A stretch of 64,000 bases of DNA from Micromonospora sp. NBC_01796 (GTDB lineage: Bacteria; Actinomycetota; Actinomycetes; Mycobacteriales; Micromonosporaceae). Position 1 is the first letter of the stretch, and the number at the start of each line of letters is the position of its first letter. The position numbers were made by a program, and so were the translations under genes. Below, in pieces: positions 8,561-17,929 of the stretch. Where the stretch lies: NCBI RefSeq assembly GCF_035917455.1, contig NZ_CP109078.1, forward strand, positions 7,486,001-7,550,000, in the 5' to 3' direction. Under the pieces are notes generated by a model. It ran no database searches and was not told the origin of the DNA. It saw nothing but the letters and a program-made list of their open reading frames with translations.

Positions 8561-8690
8561 CCTGTCCCCCACTGCTCGTCAACGGGTCCAGTAGAACGAA
8601 GAAAAAGTTTTCCGGGGTCTTTCTGTTGGCATGCCGACCCGCCCGCGCTCCTACCGGTGTCACCGCACCACCGACACCGAGGAGACACTC
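8561..8690. promoter_or_regulatory. Divergent promoter region, sigma-fusion and subtilase genes
   Basis: A 130-base region separating two divergent starts. It holds the only A/T-rich patch nearby, GAAAAAGTTTTCCGGGG at about 8600-8616, which is nearly palindromic at AAAAAGTTTT. This is the likely core of one or both promoters. No canonical ECF GGAAC/CGTC pair was found. Autoregulation by the adjacent sigma factor is plausible but inferred. Confidence 0.35.
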
Positions 8691-11204
8691 ATGACTTTGA
8701 CCCGTTCCACCCGCCGACCGGTCACCGGCCCGCGCCGGTTCCTGGTCACCGCCGCGGTGGCGGTACTCGCCAGCGGGCTCATCACAGGCACCGGGGTGGA
8801 CGCCGCCGCGGCACCGGCTCCCGACGGCCCGGCCGCCACGACCACCACCCGTGCGGAACCACTGGCATTCCGGGTCGACCAGGGATTGTCCGCACCACGG
8901 CTCTCGATCGACCCGGTCGGCCGGCTCGGCACCGACCGGGAGATCGGGATGGTCGCCGGACCGGACGGTTCCCCGGCGGGCGTGGTGCTCGACGAGGTGA
9001 TGGTGCGGGTGGCCGACCAGGCCGAACTGGACGCCTTCCTCACCCGCTGGGGTGGCCAGGTGCTCGACTCGTTCGCGCCGGACGGGCAGGGGCAGGACCA
9101 TCTGGTACGGGTGGACGCCGATCGTGCCGACCCGGCGGGACTGGTCGGCGACCTGCTCGCCGCCGAGCCGCGTCAGGCCGGGACGTACCGGGTTGGCGAC
9201 GAGCGGGCGCTGCGGCTGCTCGCCCTGGCCGCGGCCGAGTGGCGGGCGGGCACCGAGTTGGTTCTCGACTGGCTGGTGGAGCCGTCCGGGATCGTCGACG
9301 GCGAGGTGTTCGAGGCTCCCGGCATCGGGAAGAACGTCTTCGACTGGTCGTTCATGCGTGCCGGCGGTGCGATGGACACCGGGGTCGCGCCGGCCTGGCA
9401 ACTGCTCGAGTCCAAGGGCAAGCTAGCCAAGCAGGTGAAGTACCTGGTGCTCGACGGTGGGTTCCAGTCGAACGCGGACTTCCCGAGCAAGGTGTCCCTG
9501 CACAAGGCGGAGTGGGGCGCGACCAACACCAACGACTGCACGAACGGCACACCCTGCCCGTGGCACGGCACCGAGGTGACGCTCGCCGGAATGGGCCGGG
9601 TCGACAACGACTACGGCACCGCCGGACCGGCCGGGCCGGTGGTCGAGGAGCTGGTCGCCGTCCGCAACGGCATCGACTACTGGACGGTCCTGCGCCGGTT
9701 GGAGAAGGCCGCCGAGGCCACCCACCCGGACGTGGTCAACCTCAGCTTCACCCGCGATGTGCACCTCGGCAAGGCGTGGGCCCGTACCTGGACCGACCGG
9801 CGGATGGAGCACGTCCGGGACACCGGGGCGCTGATCGTCGCCGCCGCCGGTAACAACGGTACGAACATCGACGCCGACACGCTCTTCGTGCCGTGCGAGA
9901 GCACCCATGTCCTCTGTGTGGGCGGTATGAACTCGGACGCGACGGTGTCGGGCGGATCGAATTTCGGCACCAGTGACCTCACCACCTCGGTGGAGATCTA
10001 CGGCCCGATGTGCGTCCAGGGCCTCGTCGATCCGGGCAAGCCGGCCATCAATGCGACGAAGTCCACCTGCGGCACCAGCGTCGCGGCGCCGTTCGTGGGT
10101 GGTGTCGCCGCCCTGGTGATGGCGGCCGACCCGGGCCTGACCGCCGCGGAGGTGCGCGACATTCTCAACAGCACCGCCCACGTCGGCGGGCTCGGTGCGA
10201 AGGTGACCGGGAGCCAGCGCCGGATCGACGCCCTGGCCGCTGTCGCGAAGGCGCTGGATGTCACGGTCGGTAAGCCCTCGGTGAGCATCAGCACGCCGAA
10301 GACCAAGCAGCAGTTCGGCGTGAACCAGACGGTGGACCTGTGGGGTACGGCCACCGACTTCCTCGGCAAGGAGATCCCGCTCACCTGGACCAGCAGCATC
10401 GACGGTGAGCTGGGCGACGACTCGATCACGGTCGTGCCGTCGCTGTCGGCGGGTACCCACGTCATCACGGCGAGCGCCACCGACAGCCTGGGGCGTACCG
10501 GGTCGGCGGCGGTCACCATCACGGTGGTGGACAGCCCCACGACGGTGGCCATCATCTCGCCGCCAGCGGGGCTGACGCTCGCCGCTGGTCAGTCGGTCAG
10601 CCTGGTCGGCACCTCCGTCGACCCCGACGCCTTCGGGCCGGTCCCCGACGGGGAGGCGTCCTGGACGGTCCGCCGGGGCAACACGGTGGTGCTCCAGAAA
10701 ACCGGACACCAGAATCTGCTGCCGGCGGGCACGGTCACTCCGGGGGCCTACACCGTGACGTTCACGGCGGGCGGCGCCAGCGCGCAGCGTGCCTTCACGG
10801 TCACGGCCGTGCCGGCCGGGCTGTCCCGGCCGACCGCCACGGTCGTCCAGCCGGCCTCGGCGCTGAAGCTGACCACGATCGACGGCGGGCCGAAGTCGGT
10901 CGCCCTCGTCGGAGCCGGTACGGACGCCGAGGACGGTGCGGTCGCCGGGACCCGCTACCGGTGGACCGCGTACGGCGACGGCGGTGCCAAGAAGGTGCTG
11001 TGCCAGGGCAGTGCGGTGCCCACCGGCGCCCCGCTCGACGACAAGGTCGTGCCGAAGAGCTGCGCGGGCCTCACCGCGGAGCTGGGCCTGCTGAACAGCG
11101 GGAGCAGCACCACCACGTGGTCGGTGTGGCTGGAGGTCTTCGACTCGACCGGGCTGGTCGGCGTGGATTCCGTACCGGTCGAGATCCAACAGGTCACGCC
11201 CTGA
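8691..11204 (+). CDS. Secreted S8 family (subtilisin-like) serine peptidase
   Basis: An 837-residue secreted protease. The ATG at 8691 follows a GAGGAGA binding site and opens a twin-arginine-poor Sec-type signal peptide (RRFLVTAAVAVLASG, cleavage near AAAAP). The subtilase triad is visible as Asp255 (VLDGG), His292 (WHGTEV) and Ser463 (CGTSVAAP), with the oxyanion Asn region AAAGNNGTN. Residues about 530-837 form Ig-like or PKD-like beta domains without catalytic motifs. The long pro-region (about 40-225) is larger than in classical subtilisins. The next gene follows after 71 bases and is likely co-transcribed. Substrate unknown; possibly linked to the divergent membrane-tethered sigma factor. 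Confidence 0.92.
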   Translation: MTLTRSTRRPVTGPRRFLVTAAVAVLASGLITGTGVDAAAAPAPDGPAATTTTRAEPLAFRVDQGLSAPRLSIDPVGRLGTDREIGMVAGPDGSPAGVVLDEVMVRVADQAELDAFLTRWGGQVLDSFAPDGQGQDHLVRVDADRADPAGLVGDLLAAEPRQAGTYRVGDERALRLLALAAAEWRAGTELVLDWLVEPSGIVDGEVFEAPGIGKNVFDWSFMRAGGAMDTGVAPAWQLLESKGKLAKQVKYLVLDGGFQSNADFPSKVSLHKAEWGATNTNDCTNGTPCPWHGTEVTLAGMGRVDNDYGTAGPAGPVVEELVAVRNGIDYWTVLRRLEKAAEATHPDVVNLSFTRDVHLGKAWARTWTDRRMEHVRDTGALIVAAAGNNGTNIDADTLFVPCESTHVLCVGGMNSDATVSGGSNFGTSDLTTSVEIYGPMCVQGLVDPGKPAINATKSTCGTSVAAPFVGGVAALVMAADPGLTAAEVRDILNSTAHVGGLGAKVTGSQRRIDALAAVAKALDVTVGKPSVSISTPKTKQQFGVNQTVDLWGTATDFLGKEIPLTWTSSIDGELGDDSITVVPSLSAGTHVITASATDSLGRTGSAAVTITVVDSPTTVAIISPPAGLTLAAGQSVSLVGTSVDPDAFGPVPDGEASWTVRRGNTVVLQKTGHQNLLPAGTVTPGAYTVTFTAGGASAQRAFTVTAVPAGLSRPTATVVQPASALKLTTIDGGPKSVALVGAGTDAEDGAVAGTRYRWTAYGDGGAKKVLCQGSAVPTGAPLDDKVVPKSCAGLTAELGLLNSGSSTTTWSVWLEVFDSTGLVGVDSVPVEIQQVTP

Positions 11205-11275
11205 CCGCAGGGCCGTTCACCCGCGAACACCAACAACCAGTCAGTTCCAGGAATCTACGAACCGAGGAGAGAACC

Positions 11276-12154
11276 ATGCGAGAAGGATCGAACCGCAGCC
11301 GGTGGGCACGTCGGATGGTCGTCGTGGGCGCGACCGCGCTGAGCGCCGTCACGCTCGGGCAGGTGGCCCTCGTCGGGCCGGTGGCCGCAGTCCCGGGCCT
11401 GGTGGTCAGGACAACCTTCGGGCCGAGCAACAGCGTCGCCAAGACGCAGAACGCGGTCTGCCCGGCGGGCACCAGTGTCATCGGCGGCGGCGGCGCGATC
11501 ACCGGATCGGGCCTCGGCCAGGTCGGCATGGACATCATGCTGCCGCTGGTCGACGCCAACCTCTACTCGGTGACCGGCCGCGAGGACGCGAACGGCGTCC
11601 CCGGTAACTGGGCGGTCACCGCCAGCGCGCTCTGCGCCCCGACGCCCAAGGGCCTTCAGGTGGTCACCGGGCACTCCGTGATCGACTCCGTCAACCCGAA
11701 GTTCCGGGAGTTGTCCTGCCCGGCGGGCAAGCGCGCGATCGGTGGCGGTGGCGCGGCCCTCGCGCTCGGCTCCGGGGCGAGCGACGTACTCCTGGAGGAC
11801 GTGCGCATCAACCAGACCAGCGTTACGGTGGCGGGCGTCGAGGCCGGCAACAACTTCGCCGGCAACTGGTCGCTGGACGTCGCCGTCTTCTGCGCCGACC
11901 CGTTGGCCGGTGAGCAGCGCATGATCGTCGACAGCGTCCTCAGCTCGGCCGTCAGCCGGTCGGTCACCGCCACCTGCCCGGCGGGCAAGCAGGTGCACGG
12001 GGTCGGCGGTGAGATCGTCGGCGGCGAGGGCCAGGTACGCCTGACCGAGATGCGGCCCACCTCGTCGACGACGGTGACCGTACGCGCCGTCGAGGACGAG
12101 AACGGCTTCAGCGGCAACTGGAAGGTACGCGCGTACGCCGTCTGCGCGAGCTGA
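11276..12154 (+). CDS. Secreted protein with three CPAG repeat modules
   Basis: A 292-residue secreted protein; ATG at 11276 after GAGGAGAGAA, with a signal peptide ending near VAAVP. The mature part is three tandem modules of about 85 residues, each beginning with a Cys-Pro-Ala-Gly motif (CPAGTSVIGGG, CPAGKRAIGGG, CPAGKQVHGVG) and ending in GNW plus a closing Cys (SALCAP, AVFCAD, AYAVCAS). One disulphide per module is therefore likely. I do not recognise a named family. It lies just downstream of the subtilase, so it may be a substrate, inhibitor or partner of that protease. Confidence 0.75.
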   Translation: MREGSNRSRWARRMVVVGATALSAVTLGQVALVGPVAAVPGLVVRTTFGPSNSVAKTQNAVCPAGTSVIGGGGAITGSGLGQVGMDIMLPLVDANLYSVTGREDANGVPGNWAVTASALCAPTPKGLQVVTGHSVIDSVNPKFRELSCPAGKRAIGGGGAALALGSGASDVLLEDVRINQTSVTVAGVEAGNNFAGNWSLDVAVFCADPLAGEQRMIVDSVLSSAVSRSVTATCPAGKQVHGVGGEIVGGEGQVRLTEMRPTSSTTVTVRAVEDENGFSGNWKVRAYAVCAS

Positions 12155-12170
12155 CCGTTCATCCGTACAC

Positions 12171-12204
12171 GTGGTCCCGCGCCGGCTCGTCGGCGCGGGA
12201 CCAC
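12171..12204. terminator. Hairpin terminator after the three-module protein
   Basis: A perfect 14-bp stem (GTGGTCCCGCGCCG and its complement) with a 6-base loop, 16 bases after the stop codon. The following gene is on the opposite strand, so it can stop both transcripts. Confidence 0.75.
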
Positions 12205-12272
12205 GGCTGCTCCTCCACCCGGACGCAACGGCGCGGGCGACCCGCCGACCACCTCGGCATCCGCGCGACGGC

Positions 12273-12689
12273 TCAGGTTTGATCCGGCTTCCTGACGATG
12301 CGCTTGACCATGCGGAGCACCACCCAGCCGGATCGTTCGTGCACGGTCCGGACGGCGTCGGCCAGGGCGGTGATGATGGGCAGGCCGCGTCCTCCCTCGG
12401 CGCTCGCGTCGGGAAGGTCGGCGTGCAGTTGGGCATCGTCGAAGCTGCCGTCGCTGTTGCCGACGTCGATGACGCACTCATCGTGCCCGACGGAGATGTG
12501 CACCTCGATGTTGCCGGGCTGACGGGCGTGCGAGACGGCGTTGGTGCACGCCTCGCTGACCATGAGGCTGAGGTCGGCGCGGGACTGTCCGGTCACGCCG
12601 AGCCTGCTCAGCAGAAGGTCGGTGAGGCTACGGGCGTGCGAGGCGGCGTGGATGTCGCCGGAGAGCGTCAGCGCCATGGTCGCCGCCAT
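12273..12689 (-). CDS. RsbW-like ATP-binding anti-sigma/serine kinase
   Basis: A GHKL-fold single-domain protein of about 138 residues. The N box is MVSEACTNAVSHA, the G1 box is IDVGNSDG and the G2-like box is EGGRGLPII. Such proteins act as switch kinases or anti-sigma factors that phosphorylate STAS anti-anti-sigma proteins. No partner STAS or sigma-B gene is adjacent. The start is uncertain: ATG at 12689 is given, GTG at 12734 would add 15 residues, and ATG at 12677 would remove four. Confidence 0.85.
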   Translation of the reverse strand: MAATMALTLSGDIHAASHARSLTDLLLSRLGVTGQSRADLSLMVSEACTNAVSHARQPGNIEVHISVGHDECVIDVGNSDGSFDDAQLHADLPDASAEGGRGLPIITALADAVRTVHERSGWVVLRMVKRIVRKPDQT

Positions 12690-12926
12690 CTTCCTCGCCG
12701 TCCCTTCCAGTCGGTGAAAGCCGGTGGTGATCACCGTGCCCCGAGACGCTGATCCGGCCCCTGGTCATGTTGGTACCCGGCTCGGTGACCAGGGAAACCG
12801 ACCGGCTGAGTCCGCCTGTGGTTGGCCCGTGTCTCGGATGACGCCCGCGCTTTCGGTCGCAGGTTGCGCATAGGATCTGACGCGCGTCCATGGTGGACAC
12901 GGGGCAGGCGACAGTTGGGGGAATCG

Positions 12927-13364
12927 GTGCGGTGGATGGTCGGGTTCACGGCGCTTGCGCTGGTTGTCCTTGTCGCCTCGGGTTGTGGCGGGGAGTCGGC
13001 GAGTAACAGGGAGGCATCGGACATCTCGGCACAGATCTGCACCGAGTTCACCGCGACCAACGATCGCCACCTTGCCAACGAGACGCCCGAGGGGAAGGCG
13101 TACTCCGACGCGATGGAGGCGGCCTACGTCGGTGACCGCGTCGCGTACGCCGATCTGCCCCGGCTGCGACGTCTTCACTTCGAGAGCTGGCACCGGGAGA
13201 TCACGCTCCTGGCGGAGCAGGCAGAGGGTGGTGGGGTCCGCCAGGCGATCGAGGCGTACGCCGACTCGCTGCAGAGCCTGGCCGCGCAGGAGGGCACGAG
13301 CGGGGGCGCGAACGCGCTTGTCGACACCAAGGTCGCGGTGGACAAGGCCTGCGGCAGGGGCTGA
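12927..13364 (+). CDS. Small lipoprotein of unknown function
   Basis: A 145-residue predicted lipoprotein. The GTG at 12927 follows GGGGGAATC. The N-terminus has a hydrophobic stretch ending in the lipobox LVASGC, with Cys near residue 24. The mature part is helical and acidic, with one conserved-looking Cys near the start and one at the C-terminus (KACGRG). No family recognised. It precedes the CHAT-TPR gene by 113 bases on the same strand, so it could be its surface or envelope sensor, but this is only positional. Confidence 0.7.
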   Translation: MRWMVGFTALALVVLVASGCGGESASNREASDISAQICTEFTATNDRHLANETPEGKAYSDAMEAAYVGDRVAYADLPRLRRLHFESWHREITLLAEQAEGGGVRQAIEAYADSLQSLAAQEGTSGGANALVDTKVAVDKACGRG

Positions 13365-13477
13365 CCAGCACTTCGTGCCCGGATCGACCCGGAGCAATTC
13401 GCTGCTGCTCGGGCGCCTCACTGCGGGTACTCTTGCCGGTCCCACCCGAGTCCCTTCTTCAAGGCGACGGAGGAATC

Positions 13478-16400
13478 ATGCCCTCTCCGCAAAAGTTGAT
13501 CAGTTCACTCGGTCGGCGGGTGAGGGCATTTGAAGGCGGTGAGCGGACCGCGGTTCTCGGTGCCGAAGTCGTGGACGAGATGGACGCTCTGCAAAGCGCC
13601 GTCTCGGGGGCGGATGGCGGCCTGCCGATGGACGCGGCACAGGTGATCGCGCTCGTCTGCCACTACCGTTCCCTGGCGCTGCCCCCGGGCCAGGGAACGG
13701 CCGAGCATGAGCTGGCGATGAGCATCTTCGCGCAACTGTTCGACATTCACCCGTCCCTGGTGCCGATCGGGCTGCGGCCGCAGCTCGTACTGGGCGACCT
13801 TTCGAAGTACATGAGCATGGCGACCACCCTGCTGCAGCGGGGCATGCGGAGTGAGGTGAGACCGGAGGTGGACGGCGCGGTCGCCCTCTTCGAGGCGATG
13901 GTCGCGGCATTGCCGGAAGGCGAGCCGATCCATGCCCTCTGCCTCAACTACCTCGGCGTCGCGTTGCGCACTCTGGCCGAGATGACCGGTGACCGCGATG
14001 CCCTCGACCGTTCGATCGACGTCGGACGGGACGCGCTGGACGTACCTGCCGAGGCACTGTCGTCGGCGATGTTCAACCTCAGCGTGAGCCTGCGTACCAG
14101 ACACGACTGGACCGGGCGGTTCCAGGACTGCGGCGAGGCCATCCTGCTCGCGGAGGGTGCGATCAGGGAACGACGGGACGACAGCGACCTGTCCCGGCTC
14201 CTCTCCAACCACAGCGCCCTACTCTGTGCCCGGTTCGAGAAGGAACACTCGGCCCGGGACCTGACGAAGGCCGTCGACCTCGGCGAGCAAGCGGTGGCCG
14301 CCGTCAACCCCGGTGATGTTTCGCGGCATGTCGTCTTCTCCAACCTCGGATACGTCCTCTGGACGCGGTTCAGTCACGAGGGCCGGGTCGCAGACCTGGA
14401 GAGGGCGATCAGCCTGGGCGACGACGCGCTGGCCGCCGAGCCTCTCGGCAACTCGTCGCGGGCGATGTACTCATCCCATCTGGGCAACCGCCTGCGCACC
14501 CGGTTCGAGATCCGGGGCACGCCCGACGACCTCCACGGGGCGGTCACGCTGGGTCGTGCCGCGGTCGAAGGTGTGGGTCCGGAACATTCCCGGCGCCCCA
14601 TGTACCTGTCGAATCTGAGCCTCGCGTTGCGCGAACGCTTCGACCGCCACGGCGCGAGAGAGGACATCGACGACGCGGTCCGGACGGCTGCGCGAGCGGT
14701 GGCTCTGACCGCCGCCGACAGCCCCGACATGGGCAGACGGCTCAGCAACCTCGCGCTCGCGCATCGTGCCCGGGCCGATCTCCACGCGGAGAATCGCGGG
14801 GCGGCGTTCGGTACCGTCGACGGCCCCGCAGAGTCCGACGACCTGAGCGCGGCGCTGACGGCCGCACGTCGGGCGGTGTCCTCGTCAGCAGGCCCGGAGT
14901 TGGGCAGGCACGGTGCGAACCTGGCCAACATCGCTCTGGTCAGGTTCGGCCGAACCGGGAGCGACGTCGACCTCGAAACCGCCGTGGAGGGCGGGCGGAC
15001 CGCCCTCGGCGCAACCCCCGAAGACCACCCTGATCACGGGAACCACCAGTCCGATCTCGGCGTGATCCTGCGGACCCGTTTCGATCGCCACGGTGACGAC
15101 GAGGATCTCCGCGAGGCTCTGCGGCTCGGCCTGGCGGCTGTCGGCACCACCACCGGGGACCACCCCGACCACGCAGTCCACCAGGCCAATCTCGCGCAGA
15201 CGAAATGGGTCGGCTTCGGCCGTACCCGGAATCGGTCGGATTTCGTGGACGCGGTCGGTGCCTGGTCCGCCGCCGCCGACTCACCCAACGCGGACTCGCT
15301 GGTCAAACTCTCGGCCGCCCGCCAGTGGGCGCGGGCGGTGGCCCAGGTCGACGGGGTTGCGGCCGCCCTCGACGCCTACACGAAGGCGATCGCGATCCTT
15401 CCGTTGCTCGCGTGGCCGGGCCTCGGGCGGCGCGACCAGCTGAAGATGGTGCGGGCACACGGCTCGGCCCTCGGCCGGGAGGCGTGTGCGAGTGCCATCG
15501 CGGCGGGTCGCCTGGACGAGGCGGTCACCCTGCTCGAAGCGGGACGCGGCATCTACTGGTCGCGGCTGCTCGAGCTGCGAGGTGACCTCGACGAACTCCG
15601 GGCCGCCGCACCCGACCTCGCCGACGAACTCATCGAGTGCCGTGCGGTCCTCGACCGTCCCGCGGCCGCCGAGCGTACGGAATCCCCGCCGGCGGGCAGC
15701 GAGTCAACGGCCCGGAGCCGGGACCGCGACGAGCGGATGCGGGCCGCTCTGCGCTTCGAAGACCTGACCTCGCGGGTACGGGGCCTGGCTTCGCTTCCCG
15801 GGGCGAGCACCTTCCTGCGTCGACCAACGCTCGCGTCCCTACTGCCGCCCGGCGCGACCGACCGAATAGTGATCGTGAACGTCTGCGAGTGGCGCTGTGA
15901 CGCGCTGGTTGTCTCCCGACATGGCGTCGAGCTGGTCGCGCTCGCGTCATTGACCTCGGCGGAGGTCACCCGGTCGGCCGACGACTACCTCACCGCGCTG
16001 CAACGGTACGCGGCGGACCGCGACCAGCAGGCGCTGGATGCCGCGATCACCGGGACCCTGGCCTGGCTCTGGGACACGATCGCAAAGCCGGTGTTGGATG
16101 CCTGCGTCGGCGACCCGCCCGTGCCAACGGTGGAACGTGGCAGGGGAACCGGCGATACCTCGTCCGATGTCGGACTGCCCCGGGTGTGGTGGTCCCCCAC
16201 CGGCGCGCTCACCCTGTTGCCGTTACACGCCGCAGGCCACCACCGCAGTGGCGACGACAGCGTGCTGGACCGGGTCGTCTCCTCCTATGCGCCCACCCTG
16301 CGGGCGTCGCACCGTACGCCACGGGCGAGGGGTGCCGACCGCCAGCTACTGGCGGTCTCGCTTCCCCGCACCCCGGGCCGCGGGGAGTTGTCGAGTGCCG

Positions 16401-16933
16401 AGACCGAGGCGGACTTCCTGCGTGACCTGTTCGACGCCGACGACCTCACCGTCCTCTCGGGCGGGGCAGCGACGCGGGCGGCGATCCTGGCCGGTCTAGA
16501 GGAGCATCGGTGGTTCCACGCCAGTTGCCACGGCACCCAGGATCTGCGCGAACCGCTGGCCGGCGGGCTGGTGCCGTACGACTGGCAGGAGAACGGTCGG
16601 GTGTCGGTCCCGGACATGAGTACGGGAGGTCACGCCGGGGATCTTGCCTTTCTTGCCGCCTGCAAGACGGCCACCGGCGGTGTCGGCCACCTGGACGAGG
16701 CGATCACACTGGCGTCGGCCATGCACCACAACGGGTGGCGTCATGTCATCGGGGCCCTCTGGTCGGTCGGTGATGCCGCTTCCGGCGAACTGACCCGTCG
16801 TTTCTATCCCTCGCTGGGCGACGGCAACGCCGACGATGCGCCCCGGGCGCTGCACCGGGCGGTTCGCTCCATGCGCGACGACGCGCCCGGGTATCCCAGC
16901 AGCTGGATGCCGTTCATCCACGTGGGCGGGTAG
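13478..16933 (+). CDS. TPR-repeat CHAT domain peptidase
   Basis: A 1151-residue protein with a strong GGAGGAATC binding site before the ATG at 13478. Residues about 140-620 are TPR-like repeats of about 50 residues with recurring motifs such as LSNLALAHRAR and DLGVILRTRFDRHGD. The C-terminal 300 residues form a CHAT (caspase-like clan CD) protease with the dyad His1018 (in ASCHGTQD) and Cys1062 (in LAACKTA), both intact. CHAT-TPR proteins in bacteria act in stress or immune responses in which the protease cleaves partner proteins. The target may be the membrane pair encoded just downstream on the other strand. Confidence 0.9.
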   Translation: MPSPQKLISSLGRRVRAFEGGERTAVLGAEVVDEMDALQSAVSGADGGLPMDAAQVIALVCHYRSLALPPGQGTAEHELAMSIFAQLFDIHPSLVPIGLRPQLVLGDLSKYMSMATTLLQRGMRSEVRPEVDGAVALFEAMVAALPEGEPIHALCLNYLGVALRTLAEMTGDRDALDRSIDVGRDALDVPAEALSSAMFNLSVSLRTRHDWTGRFQDCGEAILLAEGAIRERRDDSDLSRLLSNHSALLCARFEKEHSARDLTKAVDLGEQAVAAVNPGDVSRHVVFSNLGYVLWTRFSHEGRVADLERAISLGDDALAAEPLGNSSRAMYSSHLGNRLRTRFEIRGTPDDLHGAVTLGRAAVEGVGPEHSRRPMYLSNLSLALRERFDRHGAREDIDDAVRTAARAVALTAADSPDMGRRLSNLALAHRARADLHAENRGAAFGTVDGPAESDDLSAALTAARRAVSSSAGPELGRHGANLANIALVRFGRTGSDVDLETAVEGGRTALGATPEDHPDHGNHQSDLGVILRTRFDRHGDDEDLREALRLGLAAVGTTTGDHPDHAVHQANLAQTKWVGFGRTRNRSDFVDAVGAWSAAADSPNADSLVKLSAARQWARAVAQVDGVAAALDAYTKAIAILPLLAWPGLGRRDQLKMVRAHGSALGREACASAIAAGRLDEAVTLLEAGRGIYWSRLLELRGDLDELRAAAPDLADELIECRAVLDRPAAAERTESPPAGSESTARSRDRDERMRAALRFEDLTSRVRGLASLPGASTFLRRPTLASLLPPGATDRIVIVNVCEWRCDALVVSRHGVELVALASLTSAEVTRSADDYLTALQRYAADRDQQALDAAITGTLAWLWDTIAKPVLDACVGDPPVPTVERGRGTGDTSSDVGLPRVWWSPTGALTLLPLHAAGHHRSGDDSVLDRVVSSYAPTLRASHRTPRARGADRQLLAVSLPRTPGRGELSSAETEADFLRDLFDADDLTVLSGGAATRAAILAGLEEHRWFHASCHGTQDLREPLAGGLVPYDWQENGRVSVPDMSTGGHAGDLAFLAACKTATGGVGHLDEAITLASAMHHNGWRHVIGALWSVGDAASGELTRRFYPSLGDGNADDAPRALHRAVRSMRDDAPGYPSSWMPFIHVGG

Positions 16934-16996
16934 GGCCCCTGCTCCGGCGGGGCGCCTCGTCATGACCGGGCGCGCCGGCCGATCCGGCGGCCTGGT

Positions 16997-17497
16997 CTAC
17001 ATCGTGCCGATGAGCATCTGGCACACCACGATGCCCAGCCCCAGCAGGGCGATCGTCTGCCCGACGAGTCCCCGCCTGATCCATCCCGCCTTCGACGCGT
17101 TGCTGCGCCGCAGACTCGAGATGATCTCGATCTGCATCTGTGCCACGTAGTTGCGGGCGTCGGTCTCCTCGTCGGTCGCCCATCGGTCCTTCACCGCGGC
17201 GCCGAGACTGCCGACGCTCGGCGCGTGGTAGGTGTGGTTCCAACTCGCGATGATGCCGGAGGCGGCGACGAGCGCCAGCGCGGCGATCGCGACGATCAGG
17301 GTGGGCAGCGCCGAGTTCGGAAAGGTCAGGTTGGTGCCGACCCGGAAGAACGCGACAACCGCGGCGAGCAGCGCGACCAGGCTCGACGAGGTGGTGACGA
17401 GCGCCGCTCCCCGGTTGTCGAGGTGGACCCGCCGGTCACGCTCGCACTTGAGCTCGCTCTCCACGAACGCGGCGTACGCCTTGCCCTGATCACTCAT
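16997..17497 (-). CDS. Three-helix membrane protein, SLATT/Pycsar-effector-like layout
   Basis: A 166-residue protein with an N-terminal amphipathic segment (ESELKCERDRRVHLD), membrane helices at about 33-52, 66-86 and 145-165, and a cytoplasmic loop of about 55 residues between helices 2 and 3. The layout resembles small membrane effectors of bacterial conflict systems (SLATT, Pycsar-TM), but I cannot assign the family. It is translated with an 8-base overlap after a 48-residue ORF and is convergent with the CHAT-TPR gene, ending 63 bases from it. Confidence 0.65.
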   Translation of the reverse strand: MSDQGKAYAAFVESELKCERDRRVHLDNRGAALVTTSSSLVALLAAVVAFFRVGTNLTFPNSALPTLIVAIAALALVAASGIIASWNHTYHAPSVGSLGAAVKDRWATDEETDARNYVAQMQIEIISSLRRSNASKAGWIRRGLVGQTIALLGLGIVVCQMLIGTM

Positions 17498-17636
17498 CGC
17501 GTTCCCGGGTCATCACCCACCACCTGTCGTCGGGCGCGGGCTTCCGCTCGTCCTCCTTCTCCGACTTGGTGGTCTTGGTGGCCTTGGCGGGAGTCTTCTC
17601 GGCGTCGGACTTTTCCTGTGCGTCGTCACGTGGCAT
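17490..17636 (-). CDS. Small Lys/Glu-rich protein coupled to the membrane protein
   Basis: A 48-residue ORF (start MPRDDAQEK) that is almost entirely charged: a Lys/Glu/Asp/Thr-rich stretch, then DDRWWVMTRERDE. Its stop overlaps the start of the membrane protein by 8 bases, a sign of coupling. No family is recognised. It could be a regulator, antitoxin-like partner or leader of the membrane protein, or a fortuitous ORF; the overlap favours a real gene. Confidence 0.45.
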   Translation of the reverse strand: MPRDDAQEKSDAEKTPAKATKTTKSEKEDERKPAPDDRWWVMTRERDE

Positions 17637-17929
17637 CCGGAACCCCGATGAGAGGAGGCGACGCTGCGCGTCGGGTGTGGTTCCAGTATGGCCGCCGTCT
17701 GCCAGGAGACTCAGGCGGCGGAACGACGGACCACCGCCGCGCCGAACCCTCGGGCGGGAACGTGGACGAGCCCGCCCGAGACGCGGAAGCAGTACTCCAG
17801 GCACAAGGCGCCGATACAACGCGTTCTTCACCCTTTCGGGGAAGCCGCACTGAGGGGCTCATAACCCGCTATAGCCTCTAAACGGGAAAAACCTTCCTAT
17901 TCACGTTTCGAGCGTTAGAGGGATGACTC
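17637..17929. other. Intergenic region with lactonase promoter, no gene seen
   Basis: About 290 bases with no supported gene. The last 60 bases are unusually A/T-rich and carry an imperfect inverted repeat, CCTCTAAACG (17875-17884) and CGTTAGAGG (17913-17921), probably around the promoter of the beta-propeller gene. The start of the 48-residue ORF lies at the left edge. Confidence 0.4.
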
